From Obelidium mucronatum (lineage: Eukaryota > Chytridiomycota > Chytridiomycetes > Chytridiales > Chytriomycetaceae), in assembly GCA_025765595.1 (NCBI GenBank), contig JAIVFH010000028.1, positions 248,001 through 312,000 on the forward strand: 64,000 nt of DNA, read 5' to 3'. The notes under the pieces were generated by a model. That model searched no databases, was not told the origin of the DNA, and was given only the letters and a program-made list of their open reading frames with translations. This document shows, in pieces, positions 31,252-43,216 of the stretch. A program made the translations under genes and the position numbers. The stretch's first letter is position 1. Each line of letters starts with the position of its first letter.

Positions 31252-33057
31252 TCATAAAACGGACACATGTCTAAATGATAATCCACGAAACAGTAAGGCA
31301 TCCCGCTGAGTGTCCACCATCAGTGCCTTCTCCTTTCGCGCGAGCTCGACCTTGTCAAAAACGAACGGTTGGTCTTCAAGTTCCGCATCTGAATCCGTTC
31401 CTTGTGCTGGAGTGCCAGTTCCTCTCTTTCGCTTCCCTAAGGAGCCTGCCGATTTCTTTTCAACTCTTGTTTTCGTAGACGCTTTTGCGCCACTTTTGGA
31501 AGTTTTTCCAGTGTTGGAGCGAGTTCGTTTTGCGGCAGGCAGCTCTTCTTCGTCAATACTCTCGTCTGCTTTGTTGTCTTCATCTCCATTCTCATCATCA
31601 TCGCCGCCATCATCTTCATCCTCGTCATCATCATCACTATCCGACTCTGCAGTTTTGGATACAACAGCTGCTTTCTTGATTGATGCTTCTGATTTCTGAA
31701 AGTAAGTTGCAATGTTTCCATTGCGCATTTTTTCGGCTGGATCATCGTCAGGCCTAAAGCAGGAGGAGTATAAGAGAAGAAAGGATACAAGACGAGACTT
31801 CGCTTATTTGTGTACCATGTCACTTGAGCACAACTCCTCTCCAGCATTTTGGCACATGTGGACCAAGAGAACCGAATCATGTCGGGGAATCCGAAAATGG
31901 GATCGATATTCTGTTTGAGCCACTTTTTGGTATTTGGGTCTGACAATAATTTTTTCAGATCAACTTGAGAAGCTCGGAAATGACTTATTACCTCCAGGAT
32001 ATCCAGATCCGAAAACTCTTGTAAACGGCTTGTCAGAAACGCCTGCTTCAGAAAAGATCCAGTTTTTCATGACGCAGTCACGAATCACCTTGATATGAAA
32101 GTCGGCATTCAATAACATGATCTATATTGAAGCAACCACCGCCTTCGGCAGTATGATTCCTCCCTTGCTAATAGAAAACATCGACTACTGCGGAAGAAGC
32201 AAAGAAATGACCGCCTGCGGCGGTGGGTTCGCAAAAAACAAAACCCAACCTTTGCAAAAATACTAGCAGCAGAAACAATAGGAAACTTTGAGTCAGCCTT
32301 TGTAGTGACAGTGATACTAATACCAGGAAAATGTCTCTCAAGAACTTCCTGGTATGGTTTTTCTTTCCCAACTGTATCGACATAAATCTCAGTCACATTG
32401 ACGCCCTTTTTTAGAGTATCGCGTATCAACGCGATAGTAGTATCGTATGCTTGCTGATTCAAGTTGTATTTCGTCCTGCATGATTTCACCGTATGCCAAT
32501 GACTGTCAGAAGGGATTGGACTACTACAACCGCACACACCTCCTCAGCATCCCCTCTGAAATATCGCGTGGACTGATTGCCGTAACGGCAAAGCCGATCC
32601 AGTCCTTGTATTCCGTAGTCATCATTTTCACAAACAGGGCTTCTCTGTCCTGCTCCGTCAGCTTCTTCGAGTCGTCGACGCCAATGCCCTTGACGAGCGC
32701 CTTCTTTACCAGCGGCGCGAATGCGCACGCGTAGACCATCGGGCCTGTTTGTTGCTTCTGTTATGACTCATCGCGACTCATCGCTGACTCACCCAGCACC
32801 GGGCCGCGGCCGGCCTCGTCGACGCCGAGCACAAACGGCGCGGCGGCGGCGAGTTCGTCCGCGCGCGGCATGCCGGCGTCCAGCGAGTGGTGCGTCCACG
32901 AGGCCCCGGCGTCGACTGCGACACGCCGTTCGCTAGGCCCAATCGTTGCTTCGTCCGAGGCAGAGAGGCGCAGCGGACACTCGGGCAGCCCAGCGACAAG
33001 CGCCAGGACGCGTGCTTCGCTGGATGGTTCGGGCGGTGGTTGTTCGAGTTCGGACAT
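31252..33057 (-). CDS. RNASEH2A: Ribonuclease H2 subunit A with acidic/basic C-terminal extension
   Basis: Six exons: 32793-33057, 32540-32744, 32250-32476, 31992-32088, 31816-31939 and 31252-31753; every junction is phase-consistent. The catalytic core is intact: [47 protein letters not shown]-like [55 protein letters not shown] and [11 protein letters not shown]. The type 2 RNase H removes ribonucleotides from DNA and cleaves RNA-DNA hybrids in the nucleus with two accessory subunits. After the core there is an extension of about 150 residues: an Asp/Glu run (about 31560-31650), then Lys/Arg-rich nuclear-localisation-like sequence. Intron 3 (161 bp) is unusually long and holds GC hairpin repeats. 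The intact frame here shows that not every gene in the window is broken. Confidence 0.93.
32152..32232. repeat. GC palindromes in RNase H2A intron 3
   Basis: Contains ACCGCCTTCGGCAGT (one mismatch in the stem) and GACCGCCTGCGGCGGT, relatives of the units at 58133. They sit in the longest intron of an otherwise compact gene and are absent from its other introns. Confidence 0.7.
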
Positions 33058-33250
33058 GAAATTGCAAAATAATGAGAATAATAAATAAATAGAGAAAAAC
33101 AGGAAGAAAGGAAGAGGCACGCGCTTTTCGGTACTTTATATTGCGTGGCGTGCGAAACAATGTCCACGAAACAATAGCTGGACATTGTTGCACAGAAAAA
33201 AGCATATTTGCCTTCACTCGCAACTCTGGAAAAAGCCTATCGAAACAGGA

Positions 33251-36200
33251 ATGGGCGGCAAAAACCAAGATGCGGAATCCGCAGTTTCAAAATTGAAAGA
33301 CTTGTTGCTGGGCGAAACTACAAATACCATGCCTTTCGCTGTCCGCTTCAAGATTCTCATTTCAGCAATCGTCCCAATTACTTCAATTATAGTTGTTGCT
33401 GGACTCTTGTCCACCGCCGTCAATGAATCCTCTCCCAACAAGGGCGAACATGGCCTTCAACTACCGCGACTACTTGTCAATGGATCAGGAAGCTCAATGA
33501 TGGCCAACACTTATTGGCGCTCAATGGCCGTGTTTTCTTCGTACCTCCAATTACAGCAATCGCCCTTTGAACTGGATGCTTCGTTTTTGGCTGCCGGTAG
33601 TGGTGCCGGAAGGTCCGACTTTTTTAATGCCTTTGGTCTTTTTGGTGCAACTGATTCGGATGTATCTGCATCCGATTTGAAATTCTTTCTTCCTGATACG
33701 AATAATGAAGGGTCTGATTCTGGATATAGCAGCGCCACTAATGTGACGACATTTGTTGATTCGAGAGCTCCCGCTCATTTGGGCATCATGTTGTTGCCTA
33801 CTGTTGCTGGTGCTCTTGCAATTGTTCATAACCTTCCGGGATTGCCTGATGGAAGGTGGGTCGACTTTACCGCTGTGGTGGTGTTCTATCACCAACATAT
33901 TTGCGTTTTTGCGGGCTTTCTTACCCGCCAAAGTTATGCCATTAGACAATACATTCTAAACACATTTCATACATTAGCCAACTCGCCCTAAATGCAACCG
34001 TACTGGGTGATATATTTTGTGGCGCGATCGAGTATTGGAACTCATCAGCAATCCAAGCCTTGAACCCAGGCCTTCCTTTACCAGCAGCCCAAATAAAACT
34101 AATTGGCCGAGGAGATTCAAGCGGAAGTACACAAATCTTTACAAGTTACTTATCGAAATACTCGACCAAATTTCAAAAAGCGGTCGGCGCTACTAGTCTC
34201 CCTAAATGGCCATCGTCCGTGATTCTCGGGAACACTGCCAGTGAACTGATATACGTTTCTTCAAATATCAAGTACTCACTCACCTATGTGCCAATGGAAG
34301 CGGTTTCGCAGGCGAAATCGCTGGGGCAGACACCTCAAATTACGCGTTTGTATAATTCTTTGCAAGAATTAACGATGCCGGACTCTCTTGAATCGGTCAT
34401 CAATGCAATGCAGGCTGCGGCGCTTAAATCGCCATTTAGTCGACATGGGTATTTAGATATTTTTGATATTCAAGAAGCCCATGCATATCCAATTGCGTTG
34501 ATGTCCTTCATCTTGATTCGAGAAAACTATTTTTACTTTTCTCCTGGCTCCCAATATGATTGCGACCGAATTAAAGCCATGGTTAACTTTTGGTACTTTT
34601 TGGTGAGATTTTTTTAGGTTCACTTACAATTCTATTTGAAACTCAAAGCTTATACAACATACTAGTTTACAGACACATATGTGATTAACGAGAATTTAAA
34701 CCAAGGATGGGTTTCCGTCTCTGGAGATCTCTTGAAAGATAATTTAAAGCGTCTTGCGTTAGTCACTTGTAATCGAAAGAATATCATGGACGATTTGAAC
34801 ACTGATTTCGAGAGAAAGGCATTTTATGCAAAGAGTAATTTAACGTTTCTTTTTTTCCGGTATTTATTTTGTACTTTTTGGTTGATTCTGTCTGCACAGG
34901 AAAAAAGTACTATAATTGGGACTACTCAATCAAATTTTGGGATAACCCATCGAAATTCACTACATCGCAAGTGGGATCATCCATGTACTTGATTTACTAC
35001 GCATCTCTTATTCTCTGTAACGTGATCCCCTTTGCATTGAACATGTATCAGTACCACAACAAGGGCGACAATAGTAGCCACTCCAAAAGCGCAATCCGCG
35101 CCAGCTTAAGTATTCGAAGCGACTCGGTTGTGGTAAAGAGCGTATTATGCGACCCAGTAACGGGAGAAGACATCAGCAACGAAAACGATGAAAACGACGA
35201 CGACACCAAAGAGGAAAAAGCGGCCAAAAGAGCCGGGAAACTGAAATTTACGTTCCAAAACCGATTGGCGATTATAACACAATACGTGACATGCTTTCAA
35301 ATCCTGTATCTCTGTCTGAGCAAATCGATTGTGATTCAGCATGATAGTATTTATTTGGATGTGATTTCGTATTTGGGAATTATTCCGGATTGGTATCCGT
35401 ATTATGTTTTTTTGCTTATAATGGTGGTATTGTGGTTGGGGTGTATGCTGTACGCGACGTATATTTACGGCGTTTTGGAGACTTATTATCCAAGGAAATT
35501 GCTTACAATGACGCATTTTCATGCGTTTCTTGCGGATTTTCTTCCAGTAAGGCAGAAATTCCTTTATTTCACTCTTCTTTTGATACTTTTTCGTGTATTA
35601 GAACTACGCTGTTCTCATGTACAGCCCAAGTGTAGAAATGTTATCCAAAGTATTTGATTGTCGATTGTCAACACATGAATGGATATTCCACAATAGCTTG
35701 GATGACATTTGCTTTGTAGGTCCACATTGGACAATGTCAGTGTTGTCCCTTGTGTTGGTGTGTTTGTTTACGAATTCTGTGGTTCGGTATAGCAAGATCT
35801 TGAAGGTTTGGAGTATCTCATCTATTTTTTTTGCCTGTTTAATCCCGTCCTCTCGCCATACAGCTGCTTCGAAAACATTTCGATTTTAAGGATAAAGAGT
35901 GGTGTATTTACTTGGACTCTGTCTCGAAAACATTTATTCTCATATTGTATTTCAATATTGGAAACAAGGAGTTTCTTCAGACAACCACTGCTTTACTCGC
36001 GATTCTCGCCTTGTGCTCGCTCATTGGAAAGCCAAATGACATATTCTGGTACAACTACTTTCGTGGTGGGATGTACGCCTATTCTGCTGTGATTTGCGCA
36101 GTTATTTTGGCCATTGAATTGAAAACGAGTATTTCGGATTATCCTGGGCGGGAATCTATTGGTGCTACAATTGGTTTTGCTGTTCTATTGGGAACGAGTT

Positions 36201-37328
36201 TGTTGTCTGTGGTCACGTACTTGTTTATTGCCAGTCAGTATAAATTGGGAATGAGTCGAAAGGAGTTGAAGAGAAAGGAAGAGGAGCTGAAGAAGTTTTT
36301 CGCAGCTTTTGGGTAACGCTTTTTTTTTAATTTTCGAACAAAAAGATTGTAACAGGGGAAATCACAGAGATGAGGAATCACAGGAGGCTGAATCGGCTAT
36401 GGTTTCTGAACAACAGCAACATCAACAACTTGAACTGGGCGGTGGGTCTGTCTTGTCAAGCAGAATGAATTCCAGTCACATGAACAGTCAAAGTCTTGCG
36501 ACTTTTGAACCGGGGCAGTTTTCATCTGTATGTTTTTTTCAGAGCACGTCTCCTTTCTTCTGTGAAGTTTGTTGATGAATCTCGTGTATTGCAAAATAGA
36601 CGCAATGGCGGCAATTTGACTCAATGATTCAAGCAGCCAAGAAGATTGACTTGCTGAAAAAGGAAGAATACAAATTCATCAAGCTGGCAATCAAATATGA
36701 AGGTAAAATGAATTTGATAAATTGACCTCGCCAGCTCCAATTGAATGGGAACAAAAAAAATTGACAGACCCGATAATTCCTCTAATATTCTCACGCTCCG
36801 GAAGAAACCTGAATCGTTTCGTTGATCATTTGAAATTGAAAGTGTATCAGGTTTTGGCAAAAGACAACACGATTCAATCGACGTGGTCGAAACCAGCTCA
36901 TCCCCTTGTGGGTAGGCAGATTATAAATAACCCTACCGAACGCGGTCCGAGTCATCTGACTCCCTTGGTCAACCATACCATCACTCATAGTTCCCTGCAT
37001 TCATCGACTCCATCTTCGCGGCCATCACAACACCGCACTTCTCATTCGCAATCTCAGCACGTTATATCTCATCTTCATTCAATCAAGCGCTTATCAATGG
37101 AACCAGTGGAGTCCCGAATTTCGCAAGGAGTTCATTCTGCCCCATGGACACCAGCTTCACCAAGTCGACCCATTGCAAGATGGTTCAAACAACCCGGGAT
37201 TGGGACCTCAGAACCAGCGATTGCGACCAGATCATGGACCATCATTGTCGACGCGTCATTCGCGCCGCGTTTCTGAAAACTTGGGCGCGATTGGTGAAAC
37301 TGATTCAAAGCTCGGTGAAGATTCTTGA
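33251..37328 (+). CDS. PstS-like phosphate-binding domain fused to a multi-pass membrane receptor-like module (copy 1)
   Basis: Nine exons: 33251-33855, 33978-34602, 34666-34834, 34900-35546, 35602-35805, 35864-36312, 36356-36527, 36600-36702 and 36735 onward, all phase-consistent. A short cytosolic N-terminus and anchor helix (RFKILISAIVPITSIIVVAG) precede a PstS-type substrate-binding fold: VNGSGSSMMANTYW, AAGSGAGRSDFFN, FGATDSDVS, TVAGALAIVHNLPG, GDIFCGAIEYWN, LNPGLPLPAAQIKLIGRGDS and SGSTQIFTSYLSKYS. About eight helices follow, with an acidic Glu/Asp loop, a charged coiled segment (SRKELKRKEEELKKFFAAFG) and a conserved tail (IFSRSGRNLNRFVDHLKLKV). A +1 break near 37190-37250 leads to a C-terminus closing at 37326 that resembles copy 2. 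Likely a sensor of phosphate or another oxyanion; no ABC-transporter partner is present. Confidence 0.8.
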
Positions 37329-37582
37329 ATACAATTTATAGTAAACAAATATAATGCTGCAAAGAATTATAAGCTACATTTTGGTATTTGCTTGGTTGGC
37401 AGATGGGTGCAGGATTTTCGCAAAAGTTCCCATTGTTTGTGAAGTCACAAATAACAAGGCACGCGCGTCACATCCCTGCACATATTCCCAGCCACAATGG
37501 GATTCTTTGTCAGGGAGTTACAACAAAAAACGCGTCATCTATCGTCAGGGTTCAGTCTGCAGCTGCATCGGCATCAGTCAAT

Positions 37583-40500
37583 ATGGGCAGATTGAGTGAA
37601 AAAAGCTCCACGATATCAAAACTTCGAGACGCCATCGTTGGAGATGATACAAGTGGTTTGCCATTCTACCTCAGATTCAAGATTGCTTCAGCCGCGGCTG
37701 TTCCCCTTGCGATAATTGCAGCAATATGCAGCCTTCTGTCGAGCTACATCAACGAGTCGTCGCCAAGCAAGGGAGAGCACACTCTTCTACCGCACCTCCT
37801 AGTGAACGGATCGGGCAGCTCGATGATGGCCAACACGTACTGGCGGTCGCTGGCGTCCTTCTCGGCCTACCTCCAGCAGCAACAGTCCCCGTATGTGTTG
37901 GATTCCTCGTTTCTTGCAGCGGGAAGTGGTGTTGGCCGCTCTGATTTCTTTAACGCGTTTGGTCTCTTTGGGGCAACTGATTCCGATGTTTCAGCATCGG
38001 ATTTGAAATACTTTTTGCCCGACGACGGCTCGGGGTATTCCAATGTTACTAAATACATTGATCCGAGGGCGCCGGCGCATTTGGGTGCGCTGCTGTTCCC
38101 GACGATGGCGGGCGCTCTGGCTGTTATCCATAATGTGCCATGGATTGCCAGACTGGAAGGTGTGACTCATAATTATTTGTTTACTTGTTGGTTTTGCGTT
38201 ATTAACCAATTTATCAACAGCCAATTGATTCTGAATGGCTACTGTACTGGGCGATATGTTCTGTGGGGCTATCGCATGGTGGAATGCGACAGCAATCCAA
38301 GAGTTGAATCCAGGCCTTCCCCTGCCGGCCGCGCAAATCAAACTGATTGGACGTGGAGACTCGAGTGGAAGTACTCAGATATTCACTAGTTATTTGGCAA
38401 AGTACTCAAGCAAGTTTAAATCCCTCGTGGGTGCTTCAAGTTTACCCAAATGGCCGTCCTCCACAATTCTTGGCAACACTGCCAGTGAATTAATTTATGT
38501 CTCCTCCAACATCAAGTATTCTCTGACATATGCTCCGATGGAAGCGGTTTCCCAAGCAAAGAGTATTGGTCAAAATCCTCAAATTGCCAGCCTATATAAT
38601 TCAAAGCGGAAAATAACGGCTCCTGGCGATATGCAATCGATTATTTCAGCGATGGATACTGCCGCTTTGGAGGCTCCATTCAGTCGTCACAGCTATCTGA
38701 ATATTTATGATATTGCTGCAGTTGATGCTTATCCAATTGCACTCATGTCTTTCATACTAATTCGAGAAAATTACTTCTACTTTTCTCCGGGCTCCCAATA
38801 CGAATGCGATCGAATTAAGGCGATGGTGTATTTTTGGTACTTTCTGGTATGAAAAACAAAAACACCTACAACTTGTATTTTGACTCTTTCTTTCCAATTA
38901 TTCTTTAAGTTTACGGACGCTTCTATTGTGAAAGATAATTTAGCTCAGGGTTGGGTGCCCGTTACAGGAGACATGTTGAATGATAACATGAAGCTTTTGG
39001 AACTAGTTACTTGCAACCGAAAGAGCATAATGCAGGATTTAAACACTGATTTTCAGCGGAAGGAATATTATGCCAACAGTTAAGCCTACGAGGCCAACCT
39101 CCGTAAAGAAATCACTAATTAAAAAATAGGAACCAAATATTATGAATGGGATTTCGCAATCAAAATTTGGGAGAATGAATCAAAGTTTAAGACTAGTCTC
39201 GTGGGCTCTTCGCTGTACTTCTTGTATTATGGCGTTCTCATTCTCGCAAATGTAATTCCCTTTGCTCTGAATATGTTGAAATACCATTCAAAAGGAGAAG
39301 ATTACAAACAAAAGAGTCTTCGATTAAGCACTGGTATAAAAAACGATTCTGTGCTTGTGAACAGCAGAGGTGAAAACGCAGATGACGATGAGGACGAGGA
39401 GGAAAAAGAAGAAAAAGCAGCAAAGAAAGAAGGAAAAGTCAAATTTACCAGCCAAAACCAGCTGGCAATAGTAACTCAGTTTGTAACGTGTTTCCAAATC
39501 ATATATCTATGTCTGAACAAGTCAATTGTGATTCGTTCGAACGCTTACGTGGATGCAATTTCATATTTGGGATTACTACCAGACTTTTATTGGTATTATG
39601 TTTTGCTGTTGGCGATGGTGATGCTCTGGTTAGCGTGTATAATCTACACAACGTTTCTTTATGGTCTGCTCGAAACGTATTATCCTCGGAAACTTATCAA
39701 CATGACGCACTTTCACTCATTCTTGGCTGACTTTTTGCCAAATTTTGCGGTTGTCATGTATAGTCCCAGTGTCGAAATGTTGTCTAAAGTTTTTGATTGC
39801 CGCTTATCGAGTCACGAATGGGTTTTTCGGAACAGCCTCGAGGACACATGCTATACAGGACGGCACTGGATGCTTTCTGTACTTTCTATTATTTTAGTAT
39901 GTAGCTTCACAAACTCAGTTGTGCGGTATAGCAAGATTTTAAAGGTACGCAAGCTGACAACTTGATGCGTGAAATGTTTATTTAATTTATGTTCTGTTCA
40001 GTACCTTCGAAAAAACTTCGATTTCAAAGACAAGGAATGGTGCATCTACTTGGATTCAGTGTCCAAGACATTGATTCTGATTTTGTATTTCAACATAAGC
40101 AACCAAGAATTCCTTGCCACAACAACTGGCATTGCTCTTTGTTTTGGCTCTTTGTTCGCTAATTGGCAAACCGAATGAAGTTTTCTGGTACAACTACTTT
40201 CGGGGTGGGATATATGCGTACTCGGCATTGATTTGTGCCACGTTATTGGGCTTTGAGGCAACGATAAAACAGTCAGAGTACCAGAAGCGAGTGTTAATAG
40301 GAGACAACTTCACTTTGACAGTGCTGGTGGTCACTTGCGCTGCTTCTTTGTGCTCATATGCATATATTGCCGGACGGTTCAAGTTGGGAATGAGTGAAAA
40401 AGAGATGCGAAAGAAAGAGGAGGAGTTAAAAAAGTTCTTCGCAGCATTTGGGTATATCTCTACTTATAATGGTCTTTTTTTATGGCTAATTGCAATTCAT

Positions 40501-41440
40501 AGAGATGAAGATGTGCGAGATGGAGGTGATGGGATTCCAGAGATACATCCCACTGTTGAGAGCAAAATAGACGGACTCGCTCCCCCCTGCAATGTCCAAT
40601 GCAGTGATTCAATCAAGCTCTAGCAGTAGCTCAAATAATCTGCGTCATATTAGCAGTCTTGGTCATTTTGAGTCCAATCATTTTTCGGCGGTTAGCTTCG
40701 ATGTCTTTATAAACAGACATTGAAACAACTTATTTAATCAGGCACAATGGAAGCAATTCGAAAGCATGATATTACTCGCCAAGAAAATTGATATCATCAC
40801 GAAAGAGGAGTACAAGTTTGTTAAGCTAGGCCATTAAGTATGAGGGTAGGATTACTCCTGGTTTCAATCACATCGGTTTTAAAAACCAGCAACAGATCCG
40901 ATCATCCCCATCATATTTACGCGTTCAGGAAAGAATCTTCATCGATTCGTTGATCAATTGAAGCTTAAAGTTTACCTTGTCCTGGCGAAAGACGCAAGTA
41001 CGCCAACAGCTTGGTCTTCACGCCAAACAAATCACGTTGTTACAAGCCAAGTTCACATGAATAGTGGACAGATTCATCTTTCAGAGACGACACCAAAGCA
41101 GTCATCAACGGTTTTGCCAAAACGACCTTCTCAAAGGGGAGTTTCCAAAGCTGGGTCTCAAAGACCAAGTTCGGCAATTTCCTTGACCAAGAAAACGGCA
41201 GATTTTCGTGATTCCATAGATAGAAAGCAAAAGAGCGACATGGGACTGATAGGTCATCACGAGTTATTTCTTGAGTTGCCGGCAAGAGAGGAAATGGCAA
41301 ACGATGCAAATGAACATTTATCGTCATTACGATCAGACGCGTTACAAGCGTCAGCTATTCCAGCGTCCACTTGGCGTGACTCTCACTTAGACGCCATCGG
41401 GGAAGCATTGAGTCCCATTGAGGATGTCGAGAAAGAATGA
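37583..41440 (+). CDS. PstS-like phosphate-binding domain fused to a multi-pass membrane receptor-like module (copy 2)
   Basis: Tandem paralogue of the preceding gene with matching intron positions. Exons: 37583-38159, 38221-38846, 38910-39078, 39130-39944, 40002-40451, 40503-40690, 40742-40845 and 40890-41440. Anchor helix, PstS fold (VNGSGSSMMANTYWR, AAGSGVGRSDFFN, RGDSSGSTQIFTSYLAKYSS), eight helices, coiled segment (MRKKEEELKKFFAAFG) and tail IFTRSGKNLHRFVDQ are all conserved. Aligned base by base with copy 1 it carries single added bases near 38141, 38153, 38237, 40128, 40600 and 40829. Each moves the frame +1, so without correction the protein would end early. These may be assembly errors, or copy 2 may be decaying. 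The intron at 40452-40502 is a stop-free multiple of three. Confidence 0.75.
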
Positions 41441-41466
41441 AAGAATAAAGTTATAATAAATCACAA

Positions 41467-42428
41467 TCATTTATCGCGTAAATCAAATCCAACACCGGCA
41501 CCGACACTATAATCCAAATGCAAATATAATCCATAACCATCATCCAGCAATTTTCTTGGTACATCAACCCCAGCGATTTCTACACCACTGCTCAAGTCCA
41601 CCAAACAAACCCGTTTAGCAAATGCAGATCCATCTAAGCACATTGTATGGAATTCTCCGTTCTCTCCGCATAAATCCACTTCAATATGATGCTTGTTTGG
41701 CTTCCCTGCAGTTATCCCTTGAACAATTAATCCCGCCTTGACTTGTTCATTATGCTGTTTTAGGATCGAAATCGTGCTTTCGTCCAGAAATCTTCCAATC
41801 AGCTGCTCAGCAATATTTTGAGGGACGTGAGCCAAAGAAATCAAAGTGATCATTGGTTTAAGTTTATACAGTTGAAACTGCGAGAGGAGAGTATCGCGAT
41901 GAATTCCAAATAATGGACTAAATATTCTGAGGCCAGTCGGATAGGCAGCTTTACCCATGAAATTGTGCTAACGTGTGTGTTATTTTCGGGAGCAAGACAT
42001 GACCAGCATATAACTTACGGCGACATCTTCGATATCTCCTGTAACTAAAGCAGAAACTTTATCTTCAACGTAGAATCGTTTCATATAATTCCTATAGCAT
42101 TCCAGGTACGATGGTTCATTTGAAATAGTGAGAGTTTCACTGGGAAACCCCAACGCTGCGGCCTGGACTTTGATGAATGCATTCGGATGAGCCAGCGACG
42201 TTATTGGAAAGAAGGTGATGAGCCTTTTGATTGTGATGTGGGGCATGGTGAATTTGATGAGGTGGAAAGCAAGGATGGAGTCTTTGCCGCCTGATCCAAA
42301 TGTGAGTTAAACACACACATCGCAGGCACGTAAAAGATGCGTTTTCAACCAGTAAAAGAGATGTGAACGTTCGTTGGGGTCTCGATCGCTGTCAAACAGG
42401 GCAATCCCACTTCGTTGAGGTCCTGCAT
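41467..42428 (-). CDS. PP-loop ATP pyrophosphatase of the Dph6 (diphthine-ammonia ligase) type
   Basis: Three exons: 42350-42428, 42019-42290 and 41467-41967; 283 residues. Exon 1 ends in the PP-loop, completed across the first intron (donor GTTGAA, 59 bp) as NVHISFTGGKDSILAF, the SGGKDS-type ATP-binding motif. Later landmarks are ECYRNYMKRFY, ALVTGDIEDVAHNFMG, RIFSPLFG, IVQGITAGK and CGENGEFHTMCLDG, the last being characteristic of the diphthamide-synthase-2 family. Dph6 uses ATP and ammonium to amidate diphthine on elongation factor 2. This protein lacks the C-terminal RidA-like extension of yeast Dph6 and is nearer the short archaeal form, so a related PP-loop enzyme is possible. It shares an upstream region with the divergent microprotein gene. 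Confidence 0.75.
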
Positions 42429-42805
42429 TTTGGAAAAATGGAAAAAGAGAAATGGTGTGGCTACCAGCTTCTTGGTATTGTACTCATTCTGTGTTTTGGT
42501 ACTTGCAGCTCATGGACCTGGTTTCTTGGGCCAGTGTCTTTCATGCAATTCACTCCCTATTCCTGTTGGAAACTTAATCTCCAATGCGGATTATAGAACA
42601 ACGTCTTCGGATGATGGTTTACAGAAGGACCTCGAACCTTCCAGCTAAATCGAGCCACGTGAAAGTTTGAGTCGCCGTGTGTCGAGGTGACTTTGCCACA
42701 GTTTGAAATGTAAGGTTCAACTCCTTACAAAACGAGCATAAAAGGAAGTGACGCTTGCACAGTTTTCCTTCATCAAATCAAACAACAACAACCAAAATAG
42801 TCAGA
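42429..42805. promoter_or_regulatory. Divergent promoter region between the Dph6-like and microprotein genes
   Basis: 377 bp. Its right half (from 42673) belongs to the inverted repeat and contains GCATAAAAGG about 65 bp before the microprotein ATG, a plausible TATA-like element. The same element is conserved in the right arm. Confidence 0.5.
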
Positions 42806-43025
42806 ATGTTCTCTCCCAGCGTAGTCGCCTCCATGGTTCCCAAGGACCACGTCTTTGTCCCAAAGAACGGCCAAGAAGTGTTCGGCCTTCCAGTTCCACG
42901 AACAAACACCAACGACTCGACAAGCTCAAAAAATAGCATCGAGTCATTCAAGGCTTCCTGTGAAAAATCTCTTTAAATAGTCACTCATTGTGGACACACA
43001 TCCAATGAGCACTTGTTTGATATTC
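42673..43025 (+). repeat. Left arm of a dispersed inverted repeat carrying the microprotein gene
   Basis: About 350 bp beginning GCCGTGTGTCGAGGTGACTT and continuing through AACTCCTT, GCATAAAAGGAAGTGAC, AACAACAACAACC and the coding sequence to ATAGTCACTCATTGTGGA. The same sequence occurs reverse-complemented at about 63650-64000 with scattered substitutions and one-base indels. Promoter, coding and 3' sequences are all included. Confidence 0.85.
42806..42976 (+). CDS. 56-residue microprotein, founding copy of a three-member local family
   Basis: ATG at 42806 encodes MFSPSVVASMVPKDHVFVPK, continuing through NGQEVFGLPVPR and TNDSTSSKNSIESFKA to CEKSL and a stop. No signal peptide or helix. Two relatives lie at 63000-63164 and 63737-63868 on the other strand; conservation of residues 1-20 and of the Pro-Arg-Thr and DSTSS segments argues that it is translated. 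The surrounding 350 bp are also near-identical to the right edge of the window. Function unknown; short Ser/Thr-rich proteins with a hydrophobic N-terminus are not assignable by eye. Confidence 0.6.
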   Translation: MFSPSVVASMVPKDHVFVPKNGQEVFGLPVPRTNTNDSTSSKNSIESFKASCEKSL

Positions 43026-43216
43026 TTCTCCTGCATTGATTTAAGCCTATATAGCATATGCATTATTATTATATAAATACCAAAAAATAAAGCTATATAG
43101 AAAATATGACAACCTTATATATATCTATTTCGTTTAAATTTATTACTATTCGTTATTGATGTGGCACCACTTCTATTTGTTATTTGTTTGTGAAGTGGAT
43201 AATTCCTTTGAAAATA

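Noticed and set aside
33978..38846. Recent bacterial gene transfer or contamination for the PstS domain
   Set aside because: The domain lies within intron-containing genes, both copies share intron positions, and codon use matches neighbours; any transfer would be ancient.
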